From positions 310,001-374,000 of the forward strand of contig NZ_JAMCOJ010000004.1 of assembly GCF_023476645.1 (NCBI RefSeq): a stretch of DNA of 64,000 nucleotides, given 5' to 3'. This DNA comes from Cellulophaga sp. 20_2_10. Lineage in GTDB: Bacteria; Bacteroidota; Bacteroidia; Flavobacteriales; Flavobacteriaceae. Shown here piece after piece: positions 1 through 8,462 of this stretch. Position numbers and translations under genes: made by a program. A model generated the notes under the pieces. That model was not told the origin of the DNA. It ran no database searches and worked only from the letters and a program-made list of their open reading frames with translations. Positions within the stretch are counted from its first letter, which is position 1. Each line of letters begins with the position of its first letter.

Positions 1-1
1 T

Positions 2-1036
2 GATGAAGAAAAAATAGTTTTAGACAGTACCAAAATAGTAAATGGCAGGTTTAGCTTTAACGGTAAGGTGAATTATGATGATTTTGTTATTCTAAATTTT
101 ACTGATGAAAAACTATCTAGTCGTTTGTTTTTAGAGAATAGTGCTATAAATATTGATCTAGACGTAGCAGATGCAGAAAAAGCTAACGGATATATAAAAC
201 CAAAAATTTCTGGATCTAAGGGACAAGACCTATACGAAAGACTAAATGCTAGATTAGATAGTATAAAGAATTTAAAAAAGTATGATGCTTTTAAAGGGTT
301 TAGATCGCAAGTTCTAAAAGCGAAGCAAAATAAGGATAATCTTGAGTTACAAGAACAAGTTAAAGCAAGAATGTTAGCGTTACAAACTTTAGAAAATGAA
401 CAAGAACAAGAACTTAAAGCACTTAGAGTTCAGTTTATTAAAGATTATCCAAACTCAACTGTGCCTATATATCTTTTAGGAATATCATTTAGTGAAGTAA
501 TGATGACTAGAGAGGAAATGACAGCTGTCTATAATTTATTCAAAGAAGATGCAAGAAAAGCTCGTAAGTTCAGTTTTATCAAAAAAACATATGTAGACTA
601 TGTAGAGAGGTTTGCTCTAGGAGCTATTGTCTCAGATTTCACTCTAAAAACATTGGATGGTAGTGACTTAACACTTTCTAAAGTAGAAGGAGAATATATT
701 TTTGTAGATTTTTGGGCTTCTTGGTGTATCCCTTGTAGAGCATCCTTTCCTCATCTTAAAGACTTGTATAGTAAATACAAAAAAGATGGATTTACTGTTG
801 TAGCAGTAGCAACGTCTGATAAAGAAGATAGATGGAGAAAAGCAATAAAGGATGACCAAACTGTTTGGAACCATGTTATTGATAATAATCCGGGTGCCCA
901 AGGAGAAGTAGCAAAAGCATTTGGGGTACCATTTTTACCAACCACTTTTTTATTGGATAATAACAGAAAAATTATAGGAAGGAACCTTAAAGAGGAGGAA
1001 CTTGATGAAAAATTAAAAGAACTTTTTGGCTATTAA
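2..1036 (+). CDS. TlpA-like thioredoxin-domain protein, copy 1 (5' truncated by window edge)
   Basis: Periplasmic thiol-disulfide oxidoreductase of the TlpA/AhpC-TSA type. The frame is open from base 2, so the start and export signal lie left of the window; the GTG at 68 is internal, because upstream codons align with the other two copies. The N-terminal part matches the DUF4369-like region of Bacteroidota TlpA proteins, followed by a charged helical linker. The thioredoxin domain carries FWASWCIPCR (WC at 722-727, second Cys at 734-736) and the cis-proline segment LPTT. The C-terminus (KEEELDEKLKELFGY) is nearly identical to that of the next two genes, so this is a tandem paralogue. It lies 10 bases from the next start and probably shares its operon. 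The in vivo substrate is unknown. Confidence 0.9.
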   Translation, partial: DEEKIVLDSTKIVNGRFSFNGKVNYDDFVILNFTDEKLSSRLFLENSAINIDLDVADAEKANGYIKPKISGSKGQDLYERLNARLDSIKNLKKYDAFKGFRSQVLKAKQNKDNLELQEQVKARMLALQTLENEQEQELKALRVQFIKDYPNSTVPIYLLGISFSEVMMTREEMTAVYNLFKEDARKARKFSFIKKTYVDYVERFALGAIVSDFTLKTLDGSDLTLSKVEGEYIFVDFWASWCIPCRASFPHLKDLYSKYKKDGFTVVAVATSDKEDRWRKAIKDDQTVWNHVIDNNPGAQGEVAKAFGVPFLPTTFLLDNNRKIIGRNLKEEELDEKLKELFGY

Positions 1037-1046
1037 AATTAGAAAT

Positions 1047-2204
1047 ATGAAAAAACATATAATTGCAATTTTAGTACTGCTTGTACTTTGGTCGTGTAAA
1101 AAAGAAATTCCATTTGATGGCTACACCATTACAGGAACGGTTAATGGTATAGAAAACGGTTCTGTAAAAATTGGCTATGGTGTGCAAGGCCCTACTAATT
1201 TAAAAGTACTTGATAGTGCACAAATAATCAATGGAAAATTTAAATTTAAAGGAAAGGTAGAAACACCTGATATGGTAAATCTAATAATTGAATCAAAGTA
1301 TAACGGTCAATTTTTTTTAGAAAATAGTGCTATTACTATTGATGTAGAATATGAATCTATTAGACCCATAGTTTCTGGATCTAAAGGAGAAGACATATTA
1401 CAGGGTCTAAGTTTAAAAGAAGATAAAATACGCACTAAAGAAAAATATTTAGTTTTAAAAAATGCCAGAGAAGAACTTCAAAACGCTAGAGCATCTCGAG
1501 ATAAAGAAAGAATAGCTAAGGCTTCATCTAATTTTGATAAAATAATGCCTTTGTATAATGAGCAAATGCAGGAAGTAAAAGAGATGAAGTTTAACTATGT
1601 TAAAGAGAACCCTAGTTCCCCTGTTTCTGTATATGTTCTGAGCTTTCAATTTATGGAAGGTAGTATGACTAGAGAAGAGTTAAAAGAGTATTACCACCTA
1701 TTTACTGGAGAAGCTCTAAAAACTACCTTTTATAAACAGCATATGACTAGAGTTTACAAAAGTGCTTTTGAAAGTTTAATAGTAGGTAATAAAGCTCCAG
1801 ATTTTACATTAATGACTCAAAATCAAGGAGAACTTACTTTATCAAAAATGGATTCAAAATATATTTTAGTAGATTTTTGGGCGGGTTGGTGTGTACCTTG
1901 TAGAGCTTCTTTTCCTCACCTTAAAGATCTTTATAAAAAATACCATAAAGATGGTTTTGATATTGTAGGAGTTGGTACTGCAGACTTTAAAGAAAACTTA
2001 ATAAAGGCAGTTCAAGAAGATGATACACCTTGGATACATGCTTTTGATGTTGTAAAAAAGAGAGAGTATGGCGTGGTTGCTACACAATACAATATACCAC
2101 ACTTGCCAACTACAGTTTTAATGGATAGTAATTTAAAAATAATTTTAAGGGATCCATCCAAAGAAGTGTTAGACAATAAATTAAAAGAACTTTTTGATCA
2201 CTAA
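1047..2204 (+). CDS. TlpA-like thioredoxin-domain lipoprotein, copy 2
   Basis: Membrane-anchored periplasmic thiol-disulfide oxidoreductase. I choose the ATG at 1047, which gives 385 residues with a lipoprotein signal (MKKHIIAILVLLVLWSC, lipobox Cys17); an upstream in-frame start would spoil the signal. The order is signal, DUF4369-like beta domain (about 25-115), helical charged linker (about 120-235), and thioredoxin fold with WAGWCVPC (Cys282 and Cys285) and LPTT cis-proline loop. The active-site pair is intact, so a redox role is expected; reduction of periplasmic disulfides or apo-cytochromes is typical of the family but not shown here. It lies between copies 1 and 3, with gaps of 10 and 4 bases. 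Confidence 0.92.
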   Translation: MKKHIIAILVLLVLWSCKKEIPFDGYTITGTVNGIENGSVKIGYGVQGPTNLKVLDSAQIINGKFKFKGKVETPDMVNLIIESKYNGQFFLENSAITIDVEYESIRPIVSGSKGEDILQGLSLKEDKIRTKEKYLVLKNAREELQNARASRDKERIAKASSNFDKIMPLYNEQMQEVKEMKFNYVKENPSSPVSVYVLSFQFMEGSMTREELKEYYHLFTGEALKTTFYKQHMTRVYKSAFESLIVGNKAPDFTLMTQNQGELTLSKMDSKYILVDFWAGWCVPCRASFPHLKDLYKKYHKDGFDIVGVGTADFKENLIKAVQEDDTPWIHAFDVVKKREYGVVATQYNIPHLPTTVLMDSNLKIILRDPSKEVLDNKLKELFDH

Positions 2205-2208
2205 GAAA

Positions 2209-3435
2209 ATGAGAAATATAATAAAAAATTTAATTGCAGCGGTTATACTAATACTTGGTATAACGTCGTGTAAAAATAAATTTAAAGAAGAAAAAAGCTT
2301 TGATGGGTATGTAATTACGGGTACAATAAATGGCGTTGAAACTGGTAAGGCATTAATTACTTTAAGCGATTTTGGAAATAGAAGCCCGGATAGAAAAGTT
2401 ACGGTAATAGATAGCGCAGAAATTAAAAACGGAAAGTTTCAGTTTAAAGGAAACGTAGCTTTTATAGACAATGTAAACCTTGTTATAAATAATAAATTTA
2501 GGTCTAGTTTTTTTTTAGAAAACAGTAATATAAACATTGCGTTAGATACAATTAAGGCAGAAAGAGGTGGAGTAATAGAAGCAGTTGTTAAAGGTTCTCA
2601 ACATCAAAATATCTATGAAAACCAGAGAGTTAAAGAAGATAGTGTTAGAAATCAGCCAAAATTTGGTCCAGTACTAAATCTTAGGGCAGAAATGGATGCT
2701 GCATATGACTCTAAAGATGAAAAAGAAATTATTGCTTACAGAGAAAAAGTTTCTGGCCTTATGGATTTAATTACAGAGCAAGGAAAAGAAGTTACGGAGT
2801 TTAAATATAATTATGCAAAAAATAATCCTTCTTCTCCTGTTGCTACCTATATTCTAGGATTCTCTTATGGAGAAGGCAAAATGAGTAATGAAGAGTTAGA
2901 AACGTATTATAAAGTGTTTAAAGGCGAGGCCCAAAAAACGGCTATGTATGCCTATTTTGAAAAGACTTACAACGAGGTTTTAAAATCTTTAGCACCAGGT
3001 GCAATGGCTCCAGATTTTACTTTAAATAATTTAGAAGACAAGCCAGTTACACTATCAAAAGTAAATGCAAAGTATAAATTGGTAGACTTTTGGGCTAGTT
3101 GGTGTGTTCCTTGTAGAGCCTCTTTTCCGCACTTAAAAGAGTTAAGAAAAAAGTACAACAAAAATGGTTTTGAAATTATTGGTATAGGTACTGCAGATCA
3201 AGAAGGTAAATGGCGTACAGCAATAGAAGAAGACCAAACACCTTGGATACACGTTTTTGATGCTGTCGATGCTCCAACTGGTAAAGGTAAAGGAGCTTAT
3301 GGTAAAGTTTCGGTTACCTATGGAGTACCGTTTTTACCAACTACTTTTTTAATAGATGAAAACAATAAAATAATACTTAGGAACCCTTCTAAAGAGGAGT
3401 TAGATGCTAAGTTAAAAGAATTAATGGGGTACTAA
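2209..3435 (+). CDS. TlpA-like thioredoxin-domain lipoprotein, copy 3
   Basis: Third tandem TlpA-like protein, 408 residues from the ATG at 2209. That start gives a clean lipoprotein signal ending LGITSC (Cys21). It has the same architecture as its neighbours: DUF4369-like N-terminal domain, charged linker, thioredoxin domain with WASWCVPC (Cys299 and Cys302) and LPTT loop, and a C-terminus KEELDAKLKELMGY. An insert near residues 350-365 (rich in Gly and Lys) separates it from copy 2. Three adjacent copies with matching active sites indicate local duplication followed by divergence, mostly in the N-terminal domain and linker, which could mean different partners. The next gene starts 17 bases downstream. 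Confidence 0.92.
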   Translation: MRNIIKNLIAAVILILGITSCKNKFKEEKSFDGYVITGTINGVETGKALITLSDFGNRSPDRKVTVIDSAEIKNGKFQFKGNVAFIDNVNLVINNKFRSSFFLENSNINIALDTIKAERGGVIEAVVKGSQHQNIYENQRVKEDSVRNQPKFGPVLNLRAEMDAAYDSKDEKEIIAYREKVSGLMDLITEQGKEVTEFKYNYAKNNPSSPVATYILGFSYGEGKMSNEELETYYKVFKGEAQKTAMYAYFEKTYNEVLKSLAPGAMAPDFTLNNLEDKPVTLSKVNAKYKLVDFWASWCVPCRASFPHLKELRKKYNKNGFEIIGIGTADQEGKWRTAIEEDQTPWIHVFDAVDAPTGKGKGAYGKVSVTYGVPFLPTTFLIDENNKIILRNPSKEELDAKLKELMGY

Positions 3436-3452
3436 TTTAAAAAAAAAATAAA

Positions 3453-5018
3453 ATGAAAAATAAACTTTATCTAATTATTTTTTTGGTTGCAATTACATTG
3501 CCATCAATAAGTTTTGGACAGCAAAAACAAAATTTAAAGATATTATACGTTGGTTATAGTCCAGATAAACCAATGCCTACTAAATTAGAATCTATATCTA
3601 TTTCAGGAGGTATGACGGCAGAGCGTTTTAAGCAAGAATATGGTAAAAGAATGCCTGCTTTTAAAAAATTATTAAGTACGTATTTTACAAACGTAACCAC
3701 AGTAGATCCAAGAGATTATAATGAGTCTATGTCTAAAAATCATGATGTTACTATTTTTGATGAGGCACCTACGCCAATAAAAGAACGTGTAATTCATAAC
3801 AACCCTAAAACAGGAGAGTTTGTAAGTATGGAACAACCAAAATATGTTAGTGACGCGTATAGTAGTCCGTCTATATTTATTGGTCATACGTCATCGGTAA
3901 TAGGCGCAAGTTTGGGATCTAAATTAGATTGGTATTGTCTATGTTTAGATAGGCATGCTCATCATATAAAAACAGAACATGAAATATTTAATAAACCATT
4001 TAAGACTAGCTTAACTTTAAAAAATAGAAAAACTCCAGAGGGAGTTAGTAAAGCTTATGATGGTTTAGACTTGCCAAATGAAATTCCTATGTGGGAAGTA
4101 GATACTGAAGGTTATTTAGAAGGTAAAGGCTTTAGAGTTGGTATGGTTGCCCGTGGTTGGGGTTTTGAAGACTCTCCAGAAGCAGAAGTTATATCAGGAG
4201 GAGTTAGTTCTAAACAAAAAACAGCTGTTGCTTTAGGTAGACACGGTAATTTCTTTTTGTGGGGATTTGCTGGTTCTCCAGATTATATGACAAGTGAAGC
4301 AAAAGTAGTTTTTGCAAATGCAATAGTATACACAAATAAGCATGCAAAGGATAAGATTATTGCTAAAAAAAGAAATGAAAGGATAGCAACTAAAGAGTAT
4401 ATTGATGAGATGCTTTTTTATACCACTAAAAAGTCTTTTGATTCTTATGTAAAAACGTACAAAGAAATTAATGTACAGACAGCAGAAAGAGTAGAGAAAA
4501 TTAAAATGAAGCAAACAAACGGTGAGGAATTAAGTAGAATGGATAAAATGATGCTTAATAGTAAACCACAGGTAATATTATCTAGAGAGGGTTATTTAAA
4601 GAAGAATATAGGTAGAAATTCGTGGTCTTCTGTTACCGGATTAGATACTATAGCTATACGAACTTACCTTAAAGAAAACAGAGATTATTTTTTTTCTGAG
4701 CCAGATGGTTTTTATGATTTAAAATTAGATGAAGATATTAAAAGTTTAGCTGTAGCAAATACAGATATTACTATGTTAGATAAAGCTATTACACTTTTAG
4801 AAAAAGGAAATGATGTTGCTAAAGCACATAGAATTTTATTGAGATATACTTTAGAAGATTTTTCTACAGCTAAAGAATGGAGAAATTGGTTTAAAGAGAA
4901 TAAAAAGGATTTGTTTTTTACAGAAACAGGTGGTTTTGTTTGGATGATTAATGATGCAGATGCAAATCCAAATGTTTTACCAAGAAGTGAAGAAGAGGTG
5001 TTAAAAGCAAAACTATAA
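3453..5018 (+). CDS. exported protein of unknown function with ThuA/class I GATase-like N-terminal region
   Basis: 521 residues with a signal peptide (MKNKLYLIIFLVAITLPSISFGQ). I do not recognise it as a named family. The first 300 residues look like an alpha/beta fold: a beta strand LKILYVGYSP, a segment ending VTIFDEAP, and the late segment GRHGNFFLWGFAGSP, which resembles the end of ThuA/glutamine-amidotransferase-like domains (inference from pattern only). It contains a striking WYCLCLDRHAHH stretch (about 162-173) that could bind metal or act in redox chemistry. The last 200 residues are helical with TPR-like character. It sits between TlpA copy 3 and a DsbD alpha-like protein, so a part in periplasmic redox or metal handling is a reasonable guess, not a finding. 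Confidence 0.75.
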   Translation: MKNKLYLIIFLVAITLPSISFGQQKQNLKILYVGYSPDKPMPTKLESISISGGMTAERFKQEYGKRMPAFKKLLSTYFTNVTTVDPRDYNESMSKNHDVTIFDEAPTPIKERVIHNNPKTGEFVSMEQPKYVSDAYSSPSIFIGHTSSVIGASLGSKLDWYCLCLDRHAHHIKTEHEIFNKPFKTSLTLKNRKTPEGVSKAYDGLDLPNEIPMWEVDTEGYLEGKGFRVGMVARGWGFEDSPEAEVISGGVSSKQKTAVALGRHGNFFLWGFAGSPDYMTSEAKVVFANAIVYTNKHAKDKIIAKKRNERIATKEYIDEMLFYTTKKSFDSYVKTYKEINVQTAERVEKIKMKQTNGEELSRMDKMMLNSKPQVILSREGYLKKNIGRNSWSSVTGLDTIAIRTYLKENRDYFFSEPDGFYDLKLDEDIKSLAVANTDITMLDKAITLLEKGNDVAKAHRILLRYTLEDFSTAKEWRNWFKENKKDLFFTETGGFVWMINDADANPNVLPRSEEEVLKAKL

Positions 5019-5027
5019 TAAGTAAAT

Positions 5028-5540
5028 ATGAAAATATATAGTAGTTTACTCTTCATTTTAGTTTCTGTTACTTTGGGTTGGTCACAACAAACGGAAGTAC
5101 AGGCTAGTTTGGTTGGAGCAGTAAAAGAAGCCGCAACTACATTAGTAGCAGGTTCTCCAAATCATATGGATCCACTTAGTTTAAATGCAACAGTTGTATG
5201 GTCTAAAGATAAAACGCAATTGGCAGTACTACTAAAGGCAGAACTTTTAGAAGGTTGGCATACCTATGCTTATGTGCCAGAAACACAACCTTATATAGAA
5301 ACAAAAATTGAGTTAGAGTTACCTAAGGGTATTACTAAAATTAAGGATTGGGAAGAGCCGTATAGTGAGGCATACAGTGATGGTATATATGTTTATAAAG
5401 AAGAATTAGTTTTTGTGCAGTATTGCGCAGTTGCAAAAGACGCTACTTTAGATAAAGTTATTACAGGTTTATATTACCAAACTTGTGATATAAGAAAATG
5501 TTTTCCTCCGGTAACAAAAGTTAAAGAGTTAAAATTATAA
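5028..5540 (+). CDS. free-standing DsbD alpha-like periplasmic domain protein
   Basis: 170 residues: signal peptide (to about 19, ending GWSQQ) followed by one domain matching the N-terminal alpha domain of the thiol:disulfide interchange protein DsbD. The redox pair is Cys153 and Cys158 in TCDIRKCFPP, the spacing seen in Bacteroidota homologues. In DsbD this domain takes electrons from the membrane part and hands them to TlpA/DsbC-like partners; here neither the membrane domain nor the C-terminal thioredoxin is attached. It is the last gene of the operon with three TlpA-like proteins, which are natural partners. It starts 9 bases after the previous stop and is followed by a strong terminator. 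Confidence 0.87.
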   Translation: MKIYSSLLFILVSVTLGWSQQTEVQASLVGAVKEAATTLVAGSPNHMDPLSLNATVVWSKDKTQLAVLLKAELLEGWHTYAYVPETQPYIETKIELELPKGITKIKDWEEPYSEAYSDGIYVYKEELVFVQYCAVAKDATLDKVITGLYYQTCDIRKCFPPVTKVKELKL

Positions 5541-5548
5541 TTTTAAAA

Positions 5549-5578
5549 AAAAGCCACCTATTAGGTGGCTTTTTTTTG
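5549..5578. terminator. bidirectional Rho-independent terminator
   Basis: Stem AAGCCACC (5551-5558) pairs with GGTGGCTT (5564-5571) around a 5-base loop, with an A-run before and a T-run after. It ends the TlpA operon on + and the DoxX gene on -. Confidence 0.88.
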
Positions 5579-5582
5579 TACA

Positions 5583-5978
5583 CTATTGTACAATTTTAAT
5601 ACCTGGCTTGTGCTGCAGTAATTTACCAAATACTTTACGGTCATAGACCCAAGAAATAGTTGTGAAAGTTAATGCTAGAATGGCAAACATATATTCGCCA
5701 TCAGAAACCATTAAATGTGCAATTAGAGCTAAAAGAGCATCAAAAATAAACCCAGCATAGGCTAGTTCTTTTAAAAAGATAGATTTTCTCGTAAGAATAA
5801 CAATTGGGGCAATAATTTTTAAAGTAGCAAGGGGGTAAATTATCCACGTAGGGAAACCAAGGCTTATAAAAAAGCCTTCTGCTCTTGGGTAATTAAAAAT
5901 ATACATCATTGCACCCATTATAAATAAAGCACATAGTAGGGCAGTAGCTAACCAATAAATTGTTTTGTTTGTTTTCAT
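5583..5978 (-). CDS. DoxX-like family membrane protein
   Basis: 131 residues with four predicted membrane helices (about 7-27, 45-63, 70-90, 98-115). The pattern (MGAMMYIF...LGFPTWIIYPLATLKIIAPIVIL) is that of DoxX-like (DUF4345/DoxX_2-type) proteins, whose biochemical role is poorly defined; some DoxX relatives take part in thiol stress responses. It lies 7 bases after the peroxiredoxin-like gene and is almost certainly cotranscribed with it, which fits an oxidative-stress link. Confidence 0.85.
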   Translation of the reverse strand: MKTNKTIYWLATALLCALFIMGAMMYIFNYPRAEGFFISLGFPTWIIYPLATLKIIAPIVILTRKSIFLKELAYAGFIFDALLALIAHLMVSDGEYMFAILALTFTTISWVYDRKVFGKLLQHKPGIKIVQ

Positions 5979-5985
5979 CTTTAGC

Positions 5986-6636
5986 TTAAATTTTATTATT
6001 TGTAAATTTTTCTAGTAATTCTGTAGGCTCTAACCTTGTCATGTAATCTTCTTCAAAATGTGTAAAAACAACTTTAAAGTTTTTATCAATAACATATATA
6101 GCAGGCACAGGTAATTCATGCTTAGTATTACCGTGAATTTCTTTAAAATCTACTCCAAAACCAGTAAAATCTATTTTTGCTTTTTCACTTATGCTAAAAA
6201 CAATTCCTAGTTTTTTCATAAACTCAGCATTTATATCCGATAAAATAGGGTAGTTTATGTTGTTCTTAGAATTAGTTTCTTCTAAAAATTCAGGCATTTC
6301 CGCACTTATAGCAACAATATGTGCGTTATATTTTTTAAACTCATTTTCTAGTCTATTGTACTCCCTAAGTTCCATATTGCAATAAGGACACCATCCGCCT
6401 CTATAAAAATTTAGTATTAAGTAGTCGTCTGTATGTATTTCACTTAAATACACATTTTTACCAGTAATATCCTTAAAAACCGAGTCTGGTAGTGTAGCGC
6501 CTACTTGTAATGCGTTTTCTTTTAATTTACTTGCAACTAAGTCACTAATATCTTTTTTAAAAGTTTGCACTATAGATTTAGGCATTCTTTCTAGTACGTT
6601 TTGTCGTAACTCTTCTGTTTGCTCTTTTAATGTCAT
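5986..6636 (-). CDS. peroxiredoxin-like (AhpC/TSA family) protein
   Basis: 216 residues, no signal peptide, so cytoplasmic. An N-terminal helical region (1-45) precedes a thioredoxin-fold peroxiredoxin-like domain with FYRGGWCPYC (Cys83 and Cys86), a CxxC motif in place of the classic TxxC peroxidatic site. This is the peroxiredoxin-like group often found with DoxX and AraC genes. Probable thiol-dependent reduction of peroxides or disulfides; substrate unknown. It has its own promoter (-7 box 6655-6662, TTG 6682-6684) and leads a two-gene unit with the DoxX-like gene. Confidence 0.88.
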   Translation of the reverse strand: MTLKEQTEELRQNVLERMPKSIVQTFKKDISDLVASKLKENALQVGATLPDSVFKDITGKNVYLSEIHTDDYLILNFYRGGWCPYCNMELREYNRLENEFKKYNAHIVAISAEMPEFLEETNSKNNINYPILSDINAEFMKKLGIVFSISEKAKIDFTGFGVDFKEIHGNTKHELPVPAIYVIDKNFKVVFTHFEEDYMTRLEPTELLEKFTNNKI

Positions 6637-6654
6637 TGTTATAATTTATAAGCA

Positions 6655-6684
6655 CAAAATTAGCGACACAGCTTTCTTTTGCAA
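6655..6684 (-). promoter_or_regulatory. promoter of peroxiredoxin-like/DoxX operon
   Basis: On the minus strand, TTG (6684-6682) is followed after 19 bases by the perfect Bacteroidota -7 box TAATTTTG (6662-6655). The start codon at 6636 lies about 18 bases downstream. Confidence 0.65.
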
Positions 6685-6735
6685 TTATCTATCTAAACAT
6701 TAAAATAGTCAATCTGTAACCCGTTTTTTAATAGC

Positions 6736-7599
6736 CTATAACTGATTTTGAAATTTACTTGGCGTTTTTCCTGTTGCTTTTTTAAAGAATCTAATAAAAT
6801 TAGAGTGTTCTTTAAACCCCATTTTAAAAGCAATTTGCTGAGAAGTATATTTCTTTTCAGAAAGATTTCTTTTTGTTTCAAGAATAAGCCAATTGTCAAT
6901 AAAAGATTTAGCTGTTTTACTTGTTATTTCTTTACAAATATCATTTAAGTATTTATAGGATATGCCCATTTTACTGGCATAATCTTTTGCATTATGAGAT
7001 TCTTTATGGTTAGAGCAAATAAGGTGTTTAAAGGCTATAAAGTCTTTAAAACGCTTGCTCTCAAAAGTAGTATGTTTAAGTATTGATAACCTTTTTATTT
7101 GAAGTAGAAAAAGCATTAAGGCAGATTGTAGAAATTCTGATTTTAAGTTTGGTCTTTCATTTTTAACCTCGGTTTCTAAAATTTTAATATAGGGTTGTAG
7201 TACAGATAAATTCTCTTGACCAATGTAAATATTTGGCGTATTGGATAAATGAAGAAAATGAAATAGGTTTTTTTCACTAATGTTTTGCATTATAAATGTT
7301 TCATCAAAAGAAATAACATAACCTTTAACCGTTAATTGTTTATTAAATGAGTGTACTTGTCCTTTTGTTAATGGTAAAATAACGCCAGGAAATAACTTCT
7401 CTTCTTTAAAATCTGAAGTATGTGTGCTTTCTCCTTCAGTAATAACTATAATTGCATGAAACTCAATTCTATGAGGGTCAGATAGGTTGTAATTACTTAG
7501 TCTGCATCTGGTATAAAGTTCTTCAATTGTAATTAACTCAAAAGGAATAGTCTGATTTACAAACTGAGAAAAAATTATGTTTTCAATTTTTTTAGGCAT
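6736..7599 (-). CDS. AraC family transcriptional regulator
   Basis: 287 residues. The N-terminal part (about 1-150) is a cupin-like sensory domain of the AraC-ligand type; the C-terminal part (about 190-287) carries the double helix-turn-helix, with the signature YTSQQIAFKMGFKEHSNFIRFF and the family ending GKTPSKFQ. It lies about 100 bases upstream of the peroxiredoxin-like/DoxX unit on the same strand and is the obvious candidate regulator, though no operator is evident. The ligand is unknown. Confidence 0.9.
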   Translation of the reverse strand: MPKKIENIIFSQFVNQTIPFELITIEELYTRCRLSNYNLSDPHRIEFHAIIVITEGESTHTSDFKEEKLFPGVILPLTKGQVHSFNKQLTVKGYVISFDETFIMQNISEKNLFHFLHLSNTPNIYIGQENLSVLQPYIKILETEVKNERPNLKSEFLQSALMLFLLQIKRLSILKHTTFESKRFKDFIAFKHLICSNHKESHNAKDYASKMGISYKYLNDICKEITSKTAKSFIDNWLILETKRNLSEKKYTSQQIAFKMGFKEHSNFIRFFKKATGKTPSKFQNQL

Positions 7600-7696
7600 T
7601 TTAATGGTATCGCTATATACGTAGTCGCTTTTTATAGCAGAATATACATCTTAATCCATCTTATTTTTCAAAAGCGATAGTATTACAAGGATCTTA

Positions 7697-8155
7697 TTAT
7701 GACATTAATCTATTCTTACTTTTAAAATACCATAAATTACTAATGTAATTTAAAAGTACTCCTATTATAAGTAAAGGAAGAAAATAGGATTTACTGCATA
7801 CCAGTTCAATAAAGACTTCTGAAGCTCTCCAACTGTTGCCAAATTCAATTTTATTAGTATCTGCAATATCAAAAAAGACATATGAGATTACTAACAGTGG
7901 AGCTAGCAGAAAAAAGAGACTTTGAAAAACTATGTTTTTCATTTTAGGAACCAACCATATACAAAGCAAAATATATAAAAGACAAAATATTAATGGTAAA
8001 ACAAGCTCATTGTTGTACGGGTTAAAATACTCCATATCATCTAAAAACAATCTTTGGAACACAAGTATTGGTGCCCATATAGATAGTAGTGCAGCAAATA
8101 CAAAAATTATTTTTGAAATTGGTTTTTTTCTAGTTTTGACTTTCTTTTTGGACAT
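7697..8155 (-). CDS. small integral membrane protein, unknown
   Basis: 152 residues. A basic N-terminus (MSKKKVKTRKKP) is followed by four hydrophobic segments (about 13-33, 47-66, 75-95, 120-140). I recognise no family or catalytic motif. Codon use and an uninterrupted frame with membrane-protein composition argue that it is real. It is flanked on the same strand by the AraC gene and a DUF6095-like gene. Confidence 0.68.
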   Translation of the reverse strand: MSKKKVKTRKKPISKIIFVFAALLSIWAPILVFQRLFLDDMEYFNPYNNELVLPLIFCLLYILLCIWLVPKMKNIVFQSLFFLLAPLLVISYVFFDIADTNKIEFGNSWRASEVFIELVCSKSYFLPLLIIGVLLNYISNLWYFKSKNRLMS

Positions 8156-8211
8156 GGGTAGGCTACTTTATAAAAATAAACGCTAGTATCGTTTTATTGG
8201 TATTTTTAAAC

Positions 8212-8448
8212 TTACTTTTTTTGTCGTTTGCCAAAGATAGCAGTCATCATTAAACGCAGACTATAATAAAATAATCCCATAGCAGCCAAAGAGAGTATAA
8301 AACCAAGAATAAGTACAGGTAAGTATAACGGATGATTTTCGTTCTTAAAAGCTTCATAAATAGCTCCTGGACCTGTAAACATAAGTAATACAGTTATACC
8401 AAAAAACTTTATACTTTTGTAAAAAGAATCTGACTGTGTAGTGGGCAT
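8212..8448 (-). CDS. DUF6095-like small membrane protein
   Basis: 78 residues with two membrane helices (about 12-30 and 42-66). The layout KSIKFFG...MFTGPGAIYEAFKN, then a second helix with LAAMGLFYYSLR, matches the small flavobacterial DUF6095 family as I recall it. Function unknown. It lies 14 bases upstream of the DUF4249 stop codon side, on the same strand. Confidence 0.75.
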   Translation of the reverse strand: MPTTQSDSFYKSIKFFGITVLLMFTGPGAIYEAFKNENHPLYLPVLILGFILSLAAMGLFYYSLRLMMTAIFGKRQKK

Positions 8449-8462
8449 AGAGTTTTCTTATT

